The position numbers and the translations under genes are program-made. From Strix aluco (Eukaryota; Chordata; Aves; Strigiformes; Strigidae), in NCBI RefSeq assembly GCF_031877795.1, contig NC_133971.1, positions 12,688,325 through 12,752,324 on the forward strand: a stretch of 64,000 nucleotides of DNA, given 5' to 3'. Positions 1-22,500 of this stretch are shown piece after piece. The stretch's first letter is position 1; each line of letters begins with the position of its first letter. Under the pieces are notes generated by a model. That model was not told where the DNA came from and searched no databases. It saw nothing but the letters and a program-made list of their open reading frames with translations.

Positions 1-609
1 TGATCCTGCCAAAAGGATGTGTAACTGTGTTTCACAGTCTATGACCAGATCAATTTTAGAAGACAATTTTGAAGGAGCAATCTCTTTTAGCTTCTCATTG
101 CCCATTCTTTACTTTCTCTGGACTCAAACAGTATTTCGTATTAGCACTTACTGATTAATGTATGTAGGGAGAAAGTGTTATGCAAAGTATACATTTATTT
201 AAAGGATAACATAATAGAAAATCTCACTTATATTTCCAAATTTGATTTAACCATTCTGACATTAGTCGTATTTAAGTGCAAATCTTTTTACCCAAAGACT
301 TGCAAACTGAAGTTTATCATATCCTAGTGTAAAGGATTCCAAACATAACTAATCTCAACTGAACTAAGAAAAAGAGTGAAGAATCAGTTAAACTTGCATG
401 GTTTAGTACTAATAAACTTGAGATAGAACAGCGTATTTTTTCCCACATGGTCCATTTAATAATTTGAAGCACTGATAGTTGCAGATAGATTTCTTAAAAA
501 CATATATAGATCTCATTTTAAAACAACAGCATTGCAAAGCATAAATAAACTTGATTTGAAAGTAAAATCATCTTCTCTGCAGCAGTGAACACAAAAATAG
601 GCCAGCATC
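1..609 (-). other. SREK1IP1 3' UTR and downstream flank
   Basis: The stretch after the SREK1IP1 stop is AT-rich and has no other coding signal that I can see. A minus-strand AATAAA occurs at 194-199. The 3' UTR may end near 175 or run out of the window. Confidence 0.5.
194..199 (-). terminator. candidate poly(A) signal for SREK1IP1
   Basis: Read on the minus strand this is AATAAA, about 410 nt after the SREK1IP1 stop codon. It is a single hexamer with no clear GU-rich element confirmed. AT-rich DNA often contains it by chance, so it is only a candidate. Confidence 0.25.
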
Positions 610-10097
<9,488 letters not shown>

Positions 10098-10156
10098 AGC
10101 GCCTTGCACCGACCCCTCGCCGGCCCGGCCCAGGCCCACGGCGGCGCCTCTCCCCG

Positions 10157-10163
10157 CCGGAAG
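10157..10163 (+). promoter_or_regulatory. candidate ETS/GABP site
   Basis: CCGGAAG matches the ETS core and lies 60 bp upstream of the SREK1IP1 start codon within the CpG island. Motif match only. Confidence 0.4.
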
Positions 10164-10400
10164 GCTTTGTCTGGCGCGCTCTCGGGCCGTCCCACTTACA
10201 GAGGACGGGGGGACCTCAGTACCAGGCAGGAGCCACGGGAAGGGACTGCAGGTGTCTGGAAAAGTCTCCAGGCTCTTCTGAAATTAATTACATCCTTTGT
10301 GGCTCCCACATTTACTCCGACCAGAGACTCATCCCTTTGTCCTCCCTCCTAGCTTGGGCAACCCTAGCTCCCTACCTCCCTCGGCTTTATAGAGGCGCCC

Positions 10401-10410
10401 AAGATGGCGG
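10401..10410 (+). promoter_or_regulatory. candidate YY1 site
   Basis: AAGATGGCGG matches the strong YY1 motif. It lies 101 bp upstream of the CWC27 start codon, where YY1 sites often sit near the start of 5' UTRs. Motif match only. Confidence 0.45.
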
Positions 10411-10510
10411 GAGGCTCGGGTTGGTAGGAAGCGCTAGTGGAGGCGCAGCCGAGCGTGGAGCACGGGTGGTCGGTCGGTCGGTCACCTGCCGGGACACTCC
10501 CTTCCCGACC

Positions 10511-10552
10511 ATGAGTAACATCTACATCCAGGAGCCCCCCACCAACGGCAAG
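10511..10552 (+). CDS. CWC27: CWC27 coding exon 1
   Basis: The exon encodes [14 protein letters not shown], identical to the conserved vertebrate N-terminus, then donor GTGAGG. The start ATG is preceded by GACC. The exon sits inside the CpG island. Confidence 0.97.
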
Positions 10553-13500
10553 GTGAGGTTTGCCGGGGGCAGGGGCTGCGGTGGGCGAGGGGCAGGGCAG
10601 GGCAGGCCGTCGGGTGGAGGGGAGCTCAACGGCAGCGTGGGTGAGGGGGCTGCGGGTGGCGGGCGGGAATCTGCTGCTGCGGGGGGTGCGGGTGAGGAAA
10701 CTGTGTTCCGTGGGGGCTTTGCAGGCGAGGGAACTCTGTGCTCCGTGGGGGCTCTGCAGGGGAAGCGGGCTGCGCGCTGTGCGTGGGGAGCGCGGCTGAC
10801 GGGGCTGCGCCACGCGCGTGCGGGGGGAGTCGAGGGGTGCGCATTCAGCGGGAGGGGGGGTGCACCGGGATTGCTTTTGAGGGGGGGGGGGTGGGTGAAG
10901 AAATTCCATGGGAGTGGGGGGACAGGTGAGGAGGATGTGCGGTATATGTGGTGGTGGTGGTTTGGTTAGTTTGAGGCGATATAGCCCTTAAAGACGTTAC
11001 CCGAGTCAAAGAATGACGGGTACTGGGTGGCTGCGTAACACAAGAGCAGTCCTTGAAGCATTTCATTTCCTCTGTTCTTGGCTATGTCTTAGGTTCTTAA
11101 TTTTATTATGGTCTCTCACTGAATTTAATGGTATTACTTGTGAGAGAGGTATATGCCTTTCGAGATTTATGGCGTAACTGTTTTTTTCCCCACATTATTT
11201 CATTATGGAAGTGATAAAGGATATCAAAATTTTCTGTCATGTGTCATGTACCAGGTCATTGGCCTTAAAGCTTTATTATACATACCAGTTCAGAACTGTA
11301 TCTTAAGTTTGGGCAATACTGTTTAGAATTAACGGTAGCTACCTGGCGCATTTGAATGTCTACTATTGTTACTAATATAATGACTTCAAAAGGTTTTTTA
11401 ACTCAGAAGTGATATTGTTTGATCAGTGACTAAGTTGCAATAAAACAAATGGTGTGTTTATAATTTTATAGGTTTTGCTGAGAACAACAGCAGGGGATAT
11501 AGATATAGAATTATGGTCAAAAGAAGCACCAAAAGCATGTCGAAACTTCATCCAGCTTTGTATGGAAGGTAATGACAGAGTGGGAGAACAGTTGTTGAAA
11601 TTATTTCTTATGCAATCCTTATGCCTGTTCTGTGAAATAGAGGTCATAACTACGACCTCGTGGCTGAGGGGGCGTGGGCGGGGCCACGAGTAATGGCGGC
11701 TGCTCCCCGCGCCCACCACAGGCCGCCCCGGGGAGCGCCGGCCGCCAGGGGCGCTGCGAATGGGGCGTGGCGCGGCGGCTCCCGCGGGAGGGTGGCGCTT
11801 GGGAGGGCGGAGATGCCACTGGCCCGGGTGGGGGGGCTGAAATTCCTGGGACCCGGCAGTGGGGTACAAATACGGGCTGGGCAGAGTGGATGGAGAGCAG
11901 TTCAGTGGAGAAGGACTTGGGAGTAGTAGTGGATGGAAAACTGACTGTGAGCCAGCGATGTGTGCTCGCAGCCCAGAAAGCCAACAGTATCCTGGGCTGC
12001 ATCATGAGAAGCATGGTCAGCAGGTTGAGGGAGGTGATTCTCCCCCTCTACTCTGCTCTGGTCAGACCCCACCTGGAGTACTGCATCCAGCTCTGGAGTC
12101 CTTAGCATAGGAAAGAGATGGACCTGCTTGAGCAGGTCCAGAGGAGGCCACAAAGATGATCAGAGGGCCAGAGCACCTCCCTTATAAGGACAGGCTGAGA
12201 GAGTTGGGGTTGTTCAGCCTGGAGAAGGCTCCGGGGAGACCTTAGAGCAGCCTTCCAGTACTTAAAGGGGGCTACAGGAAAGCTGGAGAGGTACTTGTTA
12301 CAAGGGCACATAGTGATAGGAGCAGGGGTAATGGCTTTTAACTGCAAAAGAGTAGACTTAGGTTAGATAGAAGGAAGAAATTCTTTCCTGTGAGAGTGGT
12401 GAGACACTGGAACAGGTTGCCCAGAGAAGCTGTGGCTGCCCCCTCCCTGGAAGTGTTCAAGGCCAGGTTGGACGGGGCTTTGAGCAACCTGGTCTAGTGG
12501 AAGGTGTCCCTGCCCATGGCAGGGTGTTGGAACTAGATGATCTTTAAGTTACCACATATTTCATTCTGTGAAAATTATCAGTTTGGGTACAGTGTAGGTA
12601 GTAAAAGGGGTGACACCTGTGTCCATGCTGGTGACTGAAAATGCTGATCATTTGATGTATGGATATGGCTGATGATGTGTGTGATATGTTGGCTGGAACA
12701 GAGCATAGTAGTTTTAGCTCACATTTTAAAATGATGTATATTGGTAGTATCATTCCAGTGATAAAAGCTGAAAAGAAAATAATTCATCGATGTCATCGTC
12801 AGTGATGTGCAGTCTTGCTATAGAAACATATGACACCGCAGTTTTTCATGTCATCAGCAATACTTTGTAGCTGAAATACAGTTGCACTGAGCAAGACAGT
12901 GGAAGAAGACGGAACCCAGTGGAAATAGCAGAATCCAGTTATAGTAACTGCTTTCTGGAACTGAAGTCTCTGGGCATATCTGCATAATCTAGATGAAAGT
13001 TTGATTTTGAGACCATTTACATGTATTTAATATAATCTTTTTTTTTTTTTTTTTTTAGAGTATTACAATAACACAATATTTCACAGAGTAGTACCTGGCT
13101 TTATAGTGCAGGGAGGTGATCCCACTGGTACTGGATCAGGTGGAGATTCAATCTATGGAGCTCCCTTCAAGGTATTTATATATCTTCTGCATTAATTTTT
13201 GGTTATTCTATCAGTTGTTCTTTCTCCTGTGTTAGGTTGTGAGAAAACCTTATATTAAAAATGCAACATTATACATATACAGTAATTGCCTTCGTATGCT
13301 TGTTACAGAGGCTCTCAAATAAACAACCAAAAATTAAAAACTCATAATCAACACAATTAAGTATCCCTCCACAACCATTCAGCAGCAGGTTCAAATGCCC
13401 GTGAGGAGAACAAAACACCACTCCCTAGGGTTTAACAACCCAGAACAACCTAGGGTTTAACAACAACCCAAAACGCTCTGTCACTCCTGACAAGTGAGGA

Positions 13501-16500
13501 CTCTCAACCTTGAGGAACTACTCAGGGCAGCATCCTGACCCAAGTCACCTCAAAGAGTTTCCTTGGATGATATCCCAACCCAAGGGGAGGGTCTTCAACC
13601 ACAGTGTGCTGCTCCAGGGAGTAACAGCTCAAAATGGCTCCTCCAGGCGACTCCATTTATACCCAGCTGAATCTGATGTAGTCAGTAGCAGCTTCCGTTG
13701 GCCAAAGGCCCCAACTACCATCAAGCCCTGTGAACAAGGAAATCAATAGCTGCCACACTTCAGCAGCCAAGAAACCCTATTTTCATTGGGCAAGTACACC
13801 TGCCACAATGCTGCTTCAGTATTTTTGAATATGCTCTTTTGAATTGAGAGTTCTTAAATCCAGCTGTTCTGATATTATGATAAATGTATAACCTTACAAG
13901 AATGAACTTCACAAGGAAGAATAGGGGAGGGGAAGAGTGAAGAGTATGTGTTGATATGTGGCAAATACAGATACAGAAATGTACATTGTTTGTGCACATC
14001 GTATCTAATTTAGCAAAGGTCTCTGAATGTCATATATGTCTTCATTGGTATTATTGATACCAGCATGGCTCATCTATTAACAAGGAGGCTCAGATCTTGA
14101 GTGAAGCTACGTACATAGAGCAGCTGTGTTCTGTTCTGCCTGATCGTTTTATTTCAGATGGGGCAGGCACTTTTAACTCGTGACTGATGCTGCATAGCAT
14201 GTCTCTGGGCTTTCCATCTCCCTGCTGCTAGAGTTGACTTATAACATGAATGCGAAGTTTCTGGAAGGGATTGGTACCTGAGCAGAGAACAAAACAATTA
14301 TTACCATATTGTAGTAGCATTGCTGCTTAAAATTAGAGGTATCTCAATATTGCAGTGTTTTGAATTGTGATACTGCCATGGTATTAATATTACTCGTGGC
14401 TTCACCTTGCTTTTAGAGAGTAGTCCTATTTTATTTTCTTATAGTCCAGAAAATGTTTTCCCTATGGATTTTTGCAGTACTGTACGATTAAAACCTGTAA
14501 TTGAGCTTCCAGTTACTTTAAATGAATTAAATTTTTTTCCCCTAAATACAGTGGTTAACAAGAACGATAGCTTTACAAGAAATACATGAAATGCAGTTAC
14601 TTTTAGAAATGCTTTGAATTTTCTTAAATAGGGGGGATAATAATTTCCAACAAAAATAATGAATAACATTTGATTATTAGGCAATGATTGGAAAAAGAGA
14701 AAGTTAACAAGACAGAACTTAGAGTTTTTATTAAATCATGTGTCCTTCTATTATTGACATACTAGTTTCTAATTATTTAGGTGTTTGTTGGTTATGTGTT
14801 TATGGTTTCTTCTGAAAGAAGGTTGTTCACTTGTTTGCATTATTATAGGTATTAAGAAGAAAAAACATTGACTAAAAATAATATTTGCTGCTGAAAACAG
14901 AAGCTTTTAAATACAATTGTTGCATTGTTTTGGTTTTAATACTGTTAATTTAAAATAAAATTAACAACATATTTTCTGAGTGTGCATATTGATGTAAATA
15001 AGCCATAGCTAAAGAAGTGGAAAAATAGTTACATACTTAAATCATGTTCTTTTCTGTCTTTGCCAGGATGAGTTCCACTCACGATTGCGATTTAATCGAA
15101 GAGGACTTGTTGCTATGGCAAATGCTGGGCCCCATGATAATGGGAGTCAGTTTTTCTTTACGTTGGGTCGTGCAGATGAACTTAATAACAAGCACACTAT
15201 CTTTGGAAAGGTCTGCTACATGGACTAGCGTCCCAGTTTGAGTTTGACAGAAGCTATTCTAAGTTTCTCTGTATTCAGAGACTGTTCTAGTGTTGTTTGC
15301 TGCTATGTACATTCGAAATTTATTTCACTGCTTTCTAAGCTGTCTCCATTCTCTTATTTCACATTTCTGCCAGAAATGTTTCTATGGGTTGTTCCCATAA
15401 TAATCTACTTTGCTGTTGTTATTCCTCTGAATTATATTTTCGTTTTGTGTTTCCTTTGAATAATCTTACTAATGTTATGGCTGTGTCTTACGAATCAGTT
15501 CATCTAATACTGGTGACATTTTAGAAAATACTGTTTGTAAATTCTAGTTACCCAAGAAGAACCAGGAAAATGAAAAACAAGATGAATTTATCACTCTCAT
15601 GATTTACTTGAAAGAAAATAAACCAACTATTTTTTATTTCACGCTGTCTTTTATTTTCCTGTTTCACAGCTCACAGTAAGAATTTGACATCTTCCCCTGC
15701 ATACACTCTCAAAATGTAGGTTTAGCTACCTGTATTCATTCAACTTGTGCTGTTAAATTAAAAAAACCCCAAACCTTTGTACGTTGTACTTGCTGTCTTT
15801 TGGAAGTCTTACGTGCTTACAATATTTCCTATATCATTTGTATTTTCAAAATTCTTTACATAATAATTGCCTTGCATTTTGCAGAATAATTAACAAAAAT
15901 TATAGGTGAGGACTTTCAAACCTTTTTTATAAATTTGACAGGTTACAGGGGATACAATATATAACATGTTGCGTCTGGCTGAAGTAGAAGTTGACAAGGA
16001 GGAGAGACCTCTCAGTCCACACAAAATAAATAACAGTGAGGTGAGAGTTCTGATTTGAAACTTGAAATTTTAAAATTCTTTTGTTCATACTATTCAGAAA
16101 ACTGTGTTCTAGTATGAAAACTTGGCGTGTGTATTTATGTATTGTTTTAAAATATTGAATCATTGATTAAAATACTTACTAAAGGTGTTTCTAAAATATT
16201 ACTTTTTTAACAGGTTTTGTTTAATCCTTTTGATGACATTGTTCCAAGACCGAATAGAAAGCTGAAGAAGGACAAACCAGAAGAAGAAATGAAAAAGTCC
16301 AAAGTAAAAGGCACAAAGTAAATATATGCAACATAAGTGGTTGTTGATTTTCTTTTACCTTTAATGTGCAGCTTGGCAGTTTTCTTTTTCTGGTTTTGAA
16401 ACACAAGGCTTTATGAAAATGCACAGAAGAATGTTCTCTAATCTTGGCAAAACCTACTTGTCTGTTTTCTGAAGAGATCATACAAATCTAGTTGCTCTGA

Positions 16501-19500
16501 CTGAAGTGGTTACTGTGCATCCTTTGATCTGTGGCTGTGTGCATATTGATAGTTTGTGGCAAAAGAGAGGTAAAAGGTCGTTTAACCATTTCCCATGGGC
16601 AAGAACATGCAATCATTCTTTTGTGACCAAGATGACACTGAAGTTAATATGAACTAGTAACTGGGTCATAGCTCAGTTTGAGCTTTTTGAACTTATTTTA
16701 TCAGCTGCCACTTCTCTCCCACTATAATGCTCAGCAAGAGTCAGGTATTTTGACATGGGAAATTTCAGTTTCTGTGAATGAAATTTGATAGTCATAAGTA
16801 GGAGGAAATCTAAAATGTGTGTATGCTGTCAGTTCTGTTGGACAGAAATACAACATGTGACTGACTGATTCCAACATAGTGTAAACAATTAATTTTGAAA
16901 AAAAAGAGCATTTTGTCTTTTAATTACATTCTGTGAATGTGTGTGCATTTGATGCCTTTCTGAGCCATCATATCTTGAAAATTTTGTTTGGTACTTGAAT
17001 GTTGCTCTATTGGAAAAAAACATTTGAAAAAATGTCACTGCTCTGTTTTCAGAGCTGTCAGCATTTAACAGTCTGTGAAGGTTAGTCAAGGCAGAATTTC
17101 TTAAATTCCATCTTACTATTTTCTAAGTGATGTTTAGCTATCCTGATTGTTTTGTCTCAGGAATGGAATGGAATGGAACATGCTTCTCTAAATATTCATG
17201 GCTTATTGCAAAACAACATATTGTAGTTGTTTGAATTTGGTACATTAGCAGGACAAAAAGATTTTTTTTGTCCTTGCACACAGTATGAAAGTAATATGTT
17301 TAAAGTTTATGGAGTGTTAATAAGAGTATTTAAAGTTTTACTAGAAAATGTGTTTTCTCTCTTAAAGAAATTTTAACCTGCTTTCCTTTGGGGAAGAAGC
17401 TGAAGAAGAAGAGGAGGAAGTCAGTAGAGTTAGTCAGGTGCTGTACCGATTTATCATCCCTGTTTTTCTGTTTAGCTTAAAATTACCTTTTATGTGAATT
17501 TATGAAAAGCTTTAAAGTTCTTAATCTTGTTCTTATGTTTCAGTTTTGAACAACAATATTAGAAATTACTTCAGTTTTTATGATTCTACTATTTTAACGT
17601 GAAAAAATGAGAGTTTTTTAACTCATAACTTTGAATGTACCTTCAGTTACTGCAAGATATTTTTACATTTCCATCAACATAAAGTTTCATACTTCATAGT
17701 ATAAATCTGTGTCTGCTGTTTAAAATTCATGGATGTGAGAGATACTTTATTCTTCTTTACCTCCTTAATTATAAGAGTGTGATTTGATGGTAAAATACGT
17801 GGGGTTTGAAATAGATCAACTTGTTCATTGCCAGTGTATTCTTAGCTCCATTTTCTTGCAGATATGCATTCTGTGTACAAAATGAAGGGGGATTATTGTG
17901 GGGAAAATAGTGCATTATCATAATTAAATATTGCACTATTGTGAATTGTCTTTGATCTAACATTTCCTTACCTGACTTTGACAACTTGTTAAAGAAATTT
18001 TTAAACTAACCTTATTTAAATAGTATTCTCATTTCTACTGCTGACCAAATTATTTCCTTAGAGCCCTAGACTTTCTTATTTATTTGTACTGTTCAGCTAC
18101 CTACATGCTTCAGTGCTACTGGTGCTGAGTCCTGTACCATGTAAGTGAAAAAATGGTCCTTAGTCCTTAGGATTTAGTTAAAATACAAAAGTCAACAGTG
18201 AATAATGTTGGGCAATATTACAGTGAGATGGTATCAGTCAGGATGATAGCAGGGGTTTATCACAACAGTAGCTTTAACTATTTTTCTTTCTTGTTTCAAC
18301 TTACCAGTCAGTCCGACTATACTTGCTTACCTTAACATGCACATCTGCAGTTCTACTCTTGGTATATATCTGGGTTTTAATACTGCATTTAACTTGGTTG
18401 CTTTGATGTTCTTCCCTTTCATGCCAAATACTTGCTTTTCAGTTTAAAATGATCTAAATAGAACACCTCTTTCCTGACAAGCCCAGTTTCAGTGTTGTCA
18501 TGTTGTCTTTAATTCAGTCTTAAACTCTCATCCTCATATTTGTTCTGTCTAAATTCTGGACTAGCTGTATCTGGGAAAATAACCAAATCAACTGTTTATG
18601 AAGAATTTCTATTCATTCTTTACAACAGAATGAAACCTTTTTTCCAAACCTCATTGCTTGTTTCTGATAGGTCTAGATCAGTCTCTCTTGTAGCTCTGGA
18701 CACTATCTTAATCTTGATTAAGTTGAAGTATGTGAACTTCAGCACCAACTTTCATTCTCTGTTTTTGATAAGAAAAATTGAAGGCCAAAGTTAATAATAA
18801 TCTTGGACATCTACAAATTCAGAATCCTTCTGTGAACTTCTTTTGGTTGCTAGATACAGTAAGTCTTGTATGTTTCAATGTAAGAAAGGTATACTTTTAA
18901 GGACAGCAGTTGAGAGGAAAGTCTGCAAGTAACTGAGGAATCCTCTAACAGATCTGGGAAAAGGAAACATTTTCTATTAATTTTTAGTGCAGTGAGGCTG
19001 AGGCTAAAATTATCTAAAGAGTAAATGAAAACACCATGTGTTGGGATGAAATTTTTACAGTATTTAATGGTTTTATGTTTACATGTGACAAATAAGAATT
19101 CTTGTCTTAGTCACATCATATTAACTAAGTACTGAATTTAAGAATGTGTCCCTAAGTCTTTTCTCCATCTTCCCCATTATGAACAGTTTTCTACTCTGCA
19201 TTTGTTCAGCCTGCACTACACTTAGAGTAAGTGAGGGAATATATTTTGCCTTTACTGCAATCTGTCACCTGACTCTTGTTCCAGAGACTGTACAAAGGGC
19301 AAGAAGGATAACTGGAGATATGAATCATGGTAACTTTAAAAAGGGGGAGAGAGGGAGGGAAGTCTGAGAATGATTATTCCCTATTTTTTACAATGTGAAA
19401 GTTGAGACACAAAGATAAATGAGCAAATAAATATACAAAGTATTTTTCCCTCTTCGAATTTAGGTTGTGAAAATTTATGCCACAGAACATGATTAAAGTG

Positions 19501-22500
19501 AGAAGTATAAATGCTTTCAGAAAGAGATTAAACAAGGGATTAGGGCCACTGGTGTCTTTCAAACGTTACAGGTCAAATTGTGTCTACTATATCAGGAGAG
19601 TCTCTAAATAGTTATAGAAAGCATGATTCTTAGAAAGAAAATTTGTGTACCCCAGGAGGTTATAGAAGGCAGAGATCACAGGGTTAGGGAAGTTTGTGTC
19701 AAGGAGTGGCAAGAGCAGAATGGCTGCATGAGGGAGGGCAAACAGGGAGGCAAGAGTGATTCCAGCACAGACAGTGTGCTCACCAATAGGGGCACAATCC
19801 TACAGGGTCTGGATACAGCAGGCAGAGTTGGTTACTGGTAGCAAGGGTCCATCAGCAGGGCATGGCAAGTAGTAACAAGACCAAGGTCCCCATCCAAAGA
19901 GTCCAGTCAGGAGCAGCAAGAGATGGGACAGGAGACAGGACTAGAGACAAGTCTACAATGTAGGTCCAACAGACCCAACTAGAAGATGGGGTTAGACACA
20001 GGTACATCTCTGACATAGCTCAGGCAGCGACTGGAATTTCAGGCCTGAGCTGAAATGGTGCTTATGGGCAGAGGAGCTCCAGGTAAAACTCCACAAGGCC
20101 ACTAAAGCTATCAGTGTACTCAGGGACCTGACAGTGGTTGTTGATTAGTGTTTAAATTGGACCTTCAGTGTCCAAACTGCTCATTTAATTGTCTGTACTT
20201 GTTTGGAGCAGTTTACAAAGGTGATAACCACTTGTCTTAAGTTTCATCTAACTCCTGAACACACACACACACAAATTACTTGTTAAGGAAGTAATTTTTC
20301 GTGTTGCTGAATGTGTTAGTCTTTTTTTTTTTTTCCTACATAACAAAAAATGAAGTTGTGTTTAAATGAGTAAGATTTTATTATCCACACAACTACTGTC
20401 TTCCTGAAAAGGTGGTAAGATGCGGCTGAAATGCAGACATTCAGGTCGCAGTACAGACTGTTTCTGTAGCAAGAGATTTTCAGTCTTTGATTTCAGTCTG
20501 AAATTTAAATGTACTTTTTGGATTAGCATGGGGAATGCTTTCTTACTGCAGTCTTTCTGCATGGAGATCTTATGTGGCGTTAGATTTATTTGACTGCTTG
20601 CTTCAGTAGATGATTCCTGCATGATGTATTGCAGGTTGTTAATTTGTTTTGTTTATCCCTAGGGATCTAATTAATATTTTACCAATTGATAAGTACTACT
20701 TTGTACATGTTAGTTCTTTGAGTTGTCTTATGCCACTATTGGAAAGTCAAGTTCTTAACCTCTTCATTCACTCAAGTATGTATGTGCTAGACCATGTATC
20801 TTTATGATGTGTAATGATTGTGACGATTGTTCAATCTCTTTTTTTTTTTTCCCCCTTTTTCCTTTAAAATGAAGTGCATTGCTATTGCAAAAACTTTTTA
20901 AACTCATGGGATCAGTTTGCTCCTCTTTATGGAATGTCGTCTTTGTTCTTCTGCTATTAAAAGTGTTTATGCTTACTGGTTAGGCTAAACCTAGCAAGAA
21001 ACCGGTTATCTTTTTCTTACCATTATCCTTTTTCACCATCTATTCTCCCAAACACCAAAATTTCTAATAACTTTTTTCTTCTTTTTTTTTTTTTTTTAAC
21101 AGAGCATGAAGGGAAAAAGTAAAAGTAGTCACGATCTACTGAAGGATGATCCACATCTAAGCTCAGTTCCTGCTGTCAAAAGGTTAATACATGATTTCCA
21201 GTTTCCAGAATAGATTTACTTTCAGGAGTTTAGACCTGATTAGCATCATGTATACTCACTGTTTGTCTGTTACTCTTTAAGAAACTAAGAATAGCAATGC
21301 TGGATCAGACCTCTAACCCACTATGCTTGGCCATCAGTGGATCCCCAACAAAGAATAAACACAGAGCAAGCATAATGTTTACCTGAGTAGTTTCCCAGCC
21401 ACCATGTACTTTCAGCTCAGATGACTGTCAGAATTTGATGTGGTTCATCTATTTGGTAATCCTTAATAGAGCTCTCTTTAAAGTACTTATTCAGTCTCTT
21501 GTAATACTGTTCACAATTACACCCTCCTGTCTGCTGCAGGAAGAAGTACCTTCACTTTTTGTTGTGAACCTAGCTGCTACTGATGTCATTTGATAAATTC
21601 TAACTCTTATGCTGGAAGTGACAGTGAGCACTCAGTCCCTTTATACCTATCTTTACCACAATCCCTTCTTAGGTCATCCCTTTTCTAGCCTGAACTTTTA
21701 AAGCCTACTCAACTTTTCTTCACAACAGAAGTTGTGCTGTACCTGTGATTATTCTTGTTGCTCTTCCCAACCCTGGTTATGTTCTAAAATGTAATTTTTT
21801 TCCAAATCTAAACAATGCATTAAAAATGAGGTGAATCATAAATCCGTATGCTTGTATAAAGAGAGTCTCCGTTTTCTTCTCTATCTCTTTCTAATACTTC
21901 TTAACTTCTGACTTGCTTTTATGTCAACTCCAAGAATTTGCTTATCATCAAACCATATAATAGTTTGGGTTGGAGGGAACCTTCAAAGGTGATCTAGTCC
22001 AATCCCCTTGCATTGAGGAGGGACATCAACTAGATCAGGTTGCTCAGAGACAAGTCCAACCCAACCTTGAATGTTTCCGGGGATGAGGCACCTACCGCCT
22101 CTCTGGAAAACCTGTTCCAGTGTTTCATCACCATCACTGTAAAAAATTTCTTCCTTATATCTAGTCTGAATCTACCTTCTTTTAGTTTAAAGCCATTAAC
22201 CCTTGTCCTTTTGCTGTAGGCCCTACTGAAAAGTTTGTCACCATTTTTCTTATAAGCCCTCTTTAAGTATTGAAAGGCTGCTATAAGGTCTTCCTTCTCT
22301 TCTCCAGGCTGAACAACCCCAACTCTCTCAGCCTTTCTTCACGGGAGAGGTGTTCCATCCCTCTGATCATTTTCGTGGCCTCCTCTGGACCTGCTCCAAC
22401 AGGTCCATGTCTTTTCTGTGCTGAGGACTCCAGAGGTGGATGCAGTACTCCAGGTGGGATCTCACCAGAGTGGATCAGAGGGGCAGAATCACCTCCCTTG

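Noticed and set aside
10337-10969. Long open frames on both strands in the CpG island and CWC27 intron 1.
   Set aside because: They arise from GC-rich composition, cross the exon 1 donor and show no known domain.
11423-12153. Open frames overlapping CWC27 exon 2 and the GC-rich block on both strands.
   Set aside because: Shadows of exon 2, the GC-rich block and the CR1 copy.
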